Below, in pieces: positions 60,745 through 64,000 of a stretch of 64,000 bases of DNA. Numbering within the stretch: the stretch's first letter is position 1; each line of letters starts with the position of its first letter. The notes beneath the pieces were generated by a model. The model had not been told where the DNA came from. It ran no database searches and worked only from the letters and a program-made list of their open reading frames with translations. Source of the DNA: Flavobacteriales bacterium. Lineage in GTDB: Bacteria > Bacteroidota > Bacteroidia > Flavobacteriales_F > PHOS-HE28. Position numbers and translations under genes: made by a program. The stretch lies in assembly GCA_016710685.1 (NCBI GenBank), contig JADJVC010000001.1, positions 124,001-188,000 of the forward strand. The letters are read 5' to 3'.

Positions 60745-61635
60745 TCAAGCACCGAGGACGCGCGCCAACGTGTGGATCTGCGATTCCCATAGCGCCTTGG
60801 ATTCCTCCAAGTCCCGTGGCCATGCATGCGCGGTCACCACCAAACAGGTCTCGTTCGTCATTCCGTCCACGCGGATACGCAGCTCGAAAAATGCGTTCGG
60901 GTCCTCCGTTTCGTCCTCTTCCCAGCGGAAACGCATCAACTCGTGGTACTTGTTCGACAGGCAGGTGGCAGTTTCGCTGTCTTCGCCCCATTTGAAGACA
61001 TATTTGGTGTCGTGGACGTCCACATCATCGCAAAACCATTCGCTGAAACCGCTCGGCGTGCTGATAAGGTCAAACAGGGAAGCCGGCGTGGCATTGAGGT
61101 AAAATTCCAATTGGTAGCGCTCTTTTAGCGCCTTTTTCATGGGTGCAGGCACGGGCTTTTTTGGCGGTTGCGGCGGAGCTGCCACCAGTGCAGGCTTGCT
61201 TTGCGTGAGCTTGGCCGGCGGAGTTTTGGGCTGGGGTTTGTGGACCACAGGCTTGCTTGCAGCGGCTTTTTTCACCGGGGCTTTCTTTGCGGACTTTTTT
61301 ACAGTCGGCATTTTCTTTGGAACGGCTTTCGTGGCAACCTTGCTCTTCGCGATGGCCTTTTTCACAGCGGCTTTTTTTACGGCCGGTTTCTTCTTGGAAA
61401 CGGCCTTCTTCGCTGCAACAGCTTTCGTTGCGGCCGCCTTTACCGGCTGCTTTTTGGCTACTGACTTCTTTTTCACCATTCCTTTTTTTACTACCTCCTT
61501 GGCCTTGGCGGAAGGCTTACTCTTGCCTGATCTCACCGTGGTTTTGGCCTTCGCTTTTGCAGCTTTGGCCTTCGGGCTTTTGCCCGGAGCAGCTTTTTTA
61601 GGACTGATGGACTTCTTCTTGGTCTTATTCGCCAT
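60745..61635 (-). CDS. START-like domain protein with long histone H1-like N-terminal tail
   Basis: 296 residues. Residues 1-130 are a Lys/Ala/Pro-rich tail (about 35% Lys) with A-K-K-K and A-V-K-K-A repeats like histone H1; 131-165 is a Pro-rich linker. Residues 166-296 are the Bacteroidota START-like (SRPBCC) domain: Y-Q-L-E-F-Y-L-N-A-T-P-A-S-L-F, S-T-P-S-G-F-S-E-W-F and S-K-A-L-W-E-S-Q-I-H-T-L. Known relatives are about 130 residues without the tail; an in-frame ATG at 61140 (Met166) could yield that form. It opens the long envelope operon; TATCTTTC lies 28 nt before ATG 61635. Confidence 0.85.
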   Translation of the reverse strand: MANKTKKKSISPKKAAPGKSPKAKAAKAKAKTTVRSGKSKPSAKAKEVVKKGMVKKKSVAKKQPVKAAATKAVAAKKAVSKKKPAVKKAAVKKAIAKSKVATKAVPKKMPTVKKSAKKAPVKKAAASKPVVHKPQPKTPPAKLTQSKPALVAAPPQPPKKPVPAPMKKALKERYQLEFYLNATPASLFDLISTPSGFSEWFCDDVDVHDTKYVFKWGEDSETATCLSNKYHELMRFRWEEDETEDPNAFFELRIRVDGMTNETCLVVTAHAWPRDLEESKALWESQIHTLARVLGA

Positions 61636-61663
61636 GTCTATTTCGGGCAAGGTGGGGTGCGCG

Positions 61664-61671
61664 GAAAGATA
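61664..61671 (-). promoter_or_regulatory. -7-like box TATCTTTC for the long leftward operon
   Basis: Minus-strand TATCTTTC followed by CGCGCACCCC, ending 28 nt before the START-like ATG. It is the only such box at the head of the operon. Confidence 0.45.
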
Positions 61672-61760
61672 AGCAGATCGGCCCGGCGGGCAATACCGGC
61701 TGTTTTATGCCTTCCGTGGCCCGGCTCCACACAATCCGTGCCGGGGTCAACATGGCTTGT

Positions 61761-61768
61761 TATATTCG
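61761..61768 (+). promoter_or_regulatory. -7-like box TATATTCG for tRNA
   Basis: TATATTCG followed by CGGCCCG, 13 nt before the mature tRNA end. Confidence 0.45.
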
Positions 61769-61781
61769 CGGCCCGAATAAC

Positions 61782-61855
61782 GGCGCGGTAGCTCAGCTGG
61801 TTAGAGCGCGTGATTCATAATCACGAGGTCGAGTGTTCAAGTCACTCTCGCGCTA
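61782..61855 (+). tRNA. tRNA with CAT anticodon (elongator Met or Ile2)
   Basis: Cloverleaf: acceptor GGCGCGG / TCGCGCT (with two G-T pairs at the ends), D-arm AGCTCAGCTGGTTAGAGC, anticodon stem CGTGA / TCACG with loop TTCATAA, T-arm GAGTG / CACTC with loop TTCAAGT. No GGG/CCC anticodon stem, so not the initiator. CAT may be lysidine-modified to read Ile AUA; this cannot be decided here. CCA is not encoded. Confidence 0.93.
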
Positions 61856-61999
61856 CTCCTACAGTAGCAAGCCCCTCAGCGAAAGTTGGGGGGCTTTGCC
61901 CTTTTCGTGAGGGAACGCAAGAGTTTATTCGAGGGAGGAAAGATGCTTTCGGGTTATCCAAACGAACTTTAAACCGCTTCGCGCGCGTGCGCGTACCTG

Positions 62000-62007
62000 T
62001 ATCTTTC
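62000..62007 (+). promoter_or_regulatory. -7-like box TATCTTTC abutting rhomboid start
   Basis: TATCTTTC then CCCCC and the ATG at 62013 (5 nt). Confidence 0.45.
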
Positions 62008-62012
62008 CCCCC

Positions 62013-62621
62013 ATGTCCATCACATTGATCATCATTGCCATTACCGCCGTGGTTTCGTTCGGCGCCTTAAATAACCCCGAGCTGTTCTCCAAACTGCTGT
62101 TCCAACCTTTCGTGATGCACGACAAGGACAGTTGGTACCGCTTCATTTCGCACGGCTTCGTCCATGGCAGCATCATGCACTTGGCGGTAAACATGTACGT
62201 GCTCTGGATGTTTGGCACCGCCGTGGAAGATGCTTACGCCATCGGCACCGGAATGCCACATACCGTGTACCTTGTTCTTTACCTCGGAGGCATTGTGCTG
62301 AGTTCCATTCCCGGCTATTTCAAGCACCGCCACGATCCGGAGTACCGGGCCGTTGGTGCGTCAGGTGCCACTTCCGCCGTGGTGTTCTCCTTTATTTTGC
62401 TACATCCCGACACGAAGCTCATGCTCATTTTCCTGCCTATTCCCATGGCCGCTTGGATCTTCGGCGGCCTTTATCTGGCTTATGAATGGTACATGAGCAA
62501 AAAGGGCAGGGACGGAATTGCGCACGACGCGCACTATTTCGGTGCGCTGTTCGGCATCGCGTTCACGGCCATCATCATTCCCGGAACGGTAAGCCATTTC
62601 ATCAACGCGGTGGGCTTTTGA
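62013..62621 (+). CDS. Rhomboid family intramembrane serine protease
   Basis: 202 residues, six predicted membrane helices. Motifs: H-G-F-V-H-G-S-I-M-H-L-A-V-N (His56, Asn60 near the active site), catalytic Ser117 in V-G-A-S-G-A-T and catalytic His174 in H-D-A-H-Y-F-G-A-L-F-G. It cleaves transmembrane substrates within the membrane; substrate unknown. Upstream sequence gives a -7-like box directly before the ATG. The GmhB-type gene follows 3 nt after the stop, so the three rightward genes form an operon. Confidence 0.94.
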   Translation: MSITLIIIAITAVVSFGALNNPELFSKLLFQPFVMHDKDSWYRFISHGFVHGSIMHLAVNMYVLWMFGTAVEDAYAIGTGMPHTVYLVLYLGGIVLSSIPGYFKHRHDPEYRAVGASGATSAVVFSFILLHPDTKLMLIFLPIPMAAWIFGGLYLAYEWYMSKKGRDGIAHDAHYFGALFGIAFTAIIIPGTVSHFINAVGF

Positions 62622-62624
62622 AAA

Positions 62625-63116
62625 ATGGGCCAAGGCGCGGTATTTCTTGACAGGGACGGGGTGTTGAACCGCGAACGCGGCGCGCATACTTGGCGTCTGG
62701 AGGATTTTGAAGTGCTGCCCGGGGTGGCCGAAGCCGTAAATGCCATACATGCCGCAGGAATGCGCGCCATCGTGATCACCAACCAAAGCGGAATAGCACT
62801 GGGCCTTTACAGCCATGCCGACGTTGCCAAGGTGCATGCCTATCTTCACCGGCACCTTGCCCAACAGGGCGCGGAACTGGACGCCGTGTACTACTGCCCA
62901 CATCACCCCGACCATGGCCGATGCCTCTGCCGCAAGCCCGCTGGCCTGCTGTTCGAACGTGCTATCGCGCGGTTCAGCATAGATCCCGCATTGGCTGTGA
63001 TGGTGGGTGACAAACCACGAGACATCGAGGCTGCGGCAAGTGTCGGCATCCATGGGATCTTGGTCACCGCCAACGCGCCCCTGCTGGACATCCTGAAAAA
63101 CGAAGTGATCAACTGA
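62625..63116 (+). CDS. HAD-IIIA phosphatase, heptose bisphosphate 7-phosphatase (GmhB) type
   Basis: 163 residues. HAD motif I F-L-D-R-D-G-V-L-N, motif II V-I-T-N-Q-S-G-I, the GmhB/HisB zinc loop C-P-H-H-P-D-H-G-R-C-L-C-R-K-P and motif IV V-G-D-K-P-R-D-I-E-A-A are all present. GmhB removes the 7-phosphate of heptose bisphosphate for LPS core; histidinol phosphatase is the main alternative, as no other heptose genes are in view. Its TGA shares one A with the ATG of the next gene. Confidence 0.9.
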   Translation: MGQGAVFLDRDGVLNRERGAHTWRLEDFEVLPGVAEAVNAIHAAGMRAIVITNQSGIALGLYSHADVAKVHAYLHRHLAQQGAELDAVYYCPHHPDHGRCLCRKPAGLLFERAIARFSIDPALAVMVGDKPRDIEAAASVGIHGILVTANAPLLDILKNEVIN

Positions 63117-63964
63117 TGGCCGTATACGTGGACCTCAACGGTAATTTGTATCCCGCGGATAAGCCCGTAATGGGTCTGGACAACCGGGCATACCATTATG
63201 GCGACGGCGTGTTCGAGACGATGCGCATGGTGCGTGGGAAAACCTGCTTCCTGGACGCACACTGGGCCAGGCTTGTAGAAGGGTTGAAGGTGCTGCACAT
63301 CGATATGCCACGTGGACTTGATCCTGAAAAACTGAAGGCCCGGTTGTTGGATCTTTCCGAGCGCAACGGAATGCCGAATGCCCGCTGCAGGCTCACCGTG
63401 TTCCGCGATTCGCCCGGATTCTTCCGGCCCATGCGCAACGATGGAGCATACACGATCGAAATGACCGCCGTTGACCGGGACGCGTACATTCTAAACGAGC
63501 GCGGCTTCACGGTGGACCTTTATCCCGTGATGCGTAAGCCCGTGAACATGCTATCCGTTCACAAAACGTTGGATTCCCAACTCTACATCATGGCCAGCTT
63601 GTGGGCCATCGACCAACACTTGGACGATTGTTTACTCCAGAACGACCGTGGCAACATCATTGAAAGCAGCTCAGGGAACATCTTCATCGTGAGCAACGGC
63701 GTGTTGTATACACCTTCGTTGGACGACGGCTGCTTGGGTGGCATAATGCGCATGCAGATCATCAACATCGCGTTGGAAAACGGCATCAAGGTGTACGAGT
63801 GTTCCTTGAACCCGCAAAACCTGCTCGCTGCCGATGAGCTTTTCTTCACCAATGCCGCGCAAGGCGTACAATGGGTGGGCGCTTACCGCACAAAGCGATA
63901 TGCGCACCGCATGGCATTGACGTTGCAGGACCTGTTGGTGAAGAAAGTGCTTGCGACCGTGTAA
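63116..63964 (+). CDS. Class IV aminotransferase (branched-chain/D-amino acid/ADC lyase type)
   Basis: 282 residues, fold type IV PLP enzyme. N-terminal Y-H-Y-G-D-G-V-F-E-T-M-R, the PLP lysine in L-S-V-H-K-T-L-D-S-Q, E-S-S-S-G-N-I-F-I and T-P-S-L-D-D-G-C-L-G-G-I-M-R. Relatives include branched-chain aminotransferase, D-amino-acid aminotransferase and aminodeoxychorismate lyase; the sequence does not decide among them. In Flavobacteria this gene type lies beside START-like, as roughly here, though on the other strand. Last complete gene of the window. Confidence 0.92.
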   Translation: MAVYVDLNGNLYPADKPVMGLDNRAYHYGDGVFETMRMVRGKTCFLDAHWARLVEGLKVLHIDMPRGLDPEKLKARLLDLSERNGMPNARCRLTVFRDSPGFFRPMRNDGAYTIEMTAVDRDAYILNERGFTVDLYPVMRKPVNMLSVHKTLDSQLYIMASLWAIDQHLDDCLLQNDRGNIIESSSGNIFIVSNGVLYTPSLDDGCLGGIMRMQIINIALENGIKVYECSLNPQNLLAADELFFTNAAQGVQWVGAYRTKRYAHRMALTLQDLLVKKVLATV

Positions 63965-64000
63965 CGGAAATACGGGAAGTGCGAATTCCCGTGCCGAGAA

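Noticed and set aside
1..64000. Prophage, transposon, toxin-antitoxin or defence island
   Set aside because: No integrase, transposase, terminal inverted repeats, restriction, CRISPR-Cas or known defence genes were recognised on either strand.

Overview
The window comes from the chromosome of a high-GC member of the Bacteroidota, most likely a Flavobacteriales-type organism. The support is: secreted proteins ending in type IX secretion (T9SS type A) sorting domains; a CarboxypepD_reg-like TonB-dependent receptor; many upstream boxes of the Bacteroidota -7 form TAnnTTTG (often TACCTTCG here); few Shine-Dalgarno sites; and family types typical of the phylum (DUF6089 barrel, START-like next to an LptF permease, DUF1015 next to serC/serA). 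No phage, insertion sequence, CRISPR array or rRNA was seen. The gene content is mostly core metabolism and envelope biology.

Layout. 0-8.4 kb: end of a TPR protein, a fatty acid hydroxylase, a zinc alcohol dehydrogenase, PEP synthase, a tiny T9SS-tagged protein, a histone-H1-like peptide, a cupin and an uncharacterised protein with phosphotransferase-like motifs. 8.4-14.5 kb: a DUF6089 barrel, then a serC-serA-DUF1015-yggS operon and a secreted protein of unknown function. 14.6-19.5 kb: a GH3/beta-lactamase fusion, ornithine aminotransferase and a MORN-like lipoprotein. 19.5-24.7 kb: a TonB receptor, a broken FucP-type sugar transporter, a small protein and a GNAT enzyme; three of these four genes carry frame disruptions. 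24.7-31.5 kb: tRNA-Thr, CsbD, an LpxR-type lipid A deacylase, a DAO-type oxidase and a giant secreted repeat protein with eleven TPR/coiled-coil units.

31.5-47.5 kb: a TlpA-like thioredoxin, prfC, two tandem PQQ/HHIP-type sugar dehydrogenases with T9SS tails, cinA, rpmB, a PAP2 phosphatase, a third sugar dehydrogenase with a universal stress protein, an AT-hook protein, the selenium pair mnmH-selD and a ClC channel. 47.7-52.7 kb: metallo-hydrolase-parA-parB, DUF937, dodecin and a HerA-like ATPase. 52.8-61.6 kb: one long leftward operon, START-like, LptF-like, two glycosyltransferases, ribBA, an LTA-synthase-type sulfatase and GDPD, mostly with 4-nt stop/start overlaps. 61.8-64 kb: a CAT-anticodon tRNA, rhomboid protease, a GmhB-type phosphatase and a class IV aminotransferase.

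Two themes cut across the window. First, at least seven genes hold one-base or two-base indels, several in homopolymers, and several come as compensating pairs; this pattern fits long-read consensus errors better than biology, except for the sugar transporter, which also lacks a block of sequence. Second, several genes have a -7-type box ending only 4-5 nt before the ATG, which would give leaderless mRNAs. The most novel-looking items are a lysine/alanine-rich histone-like tail fused to a START-like domain, the kinase-like uncharacterised protein, DUF1015 with a GHHR motif inside the serine operon, and several short-period intergenic repeat arrays.
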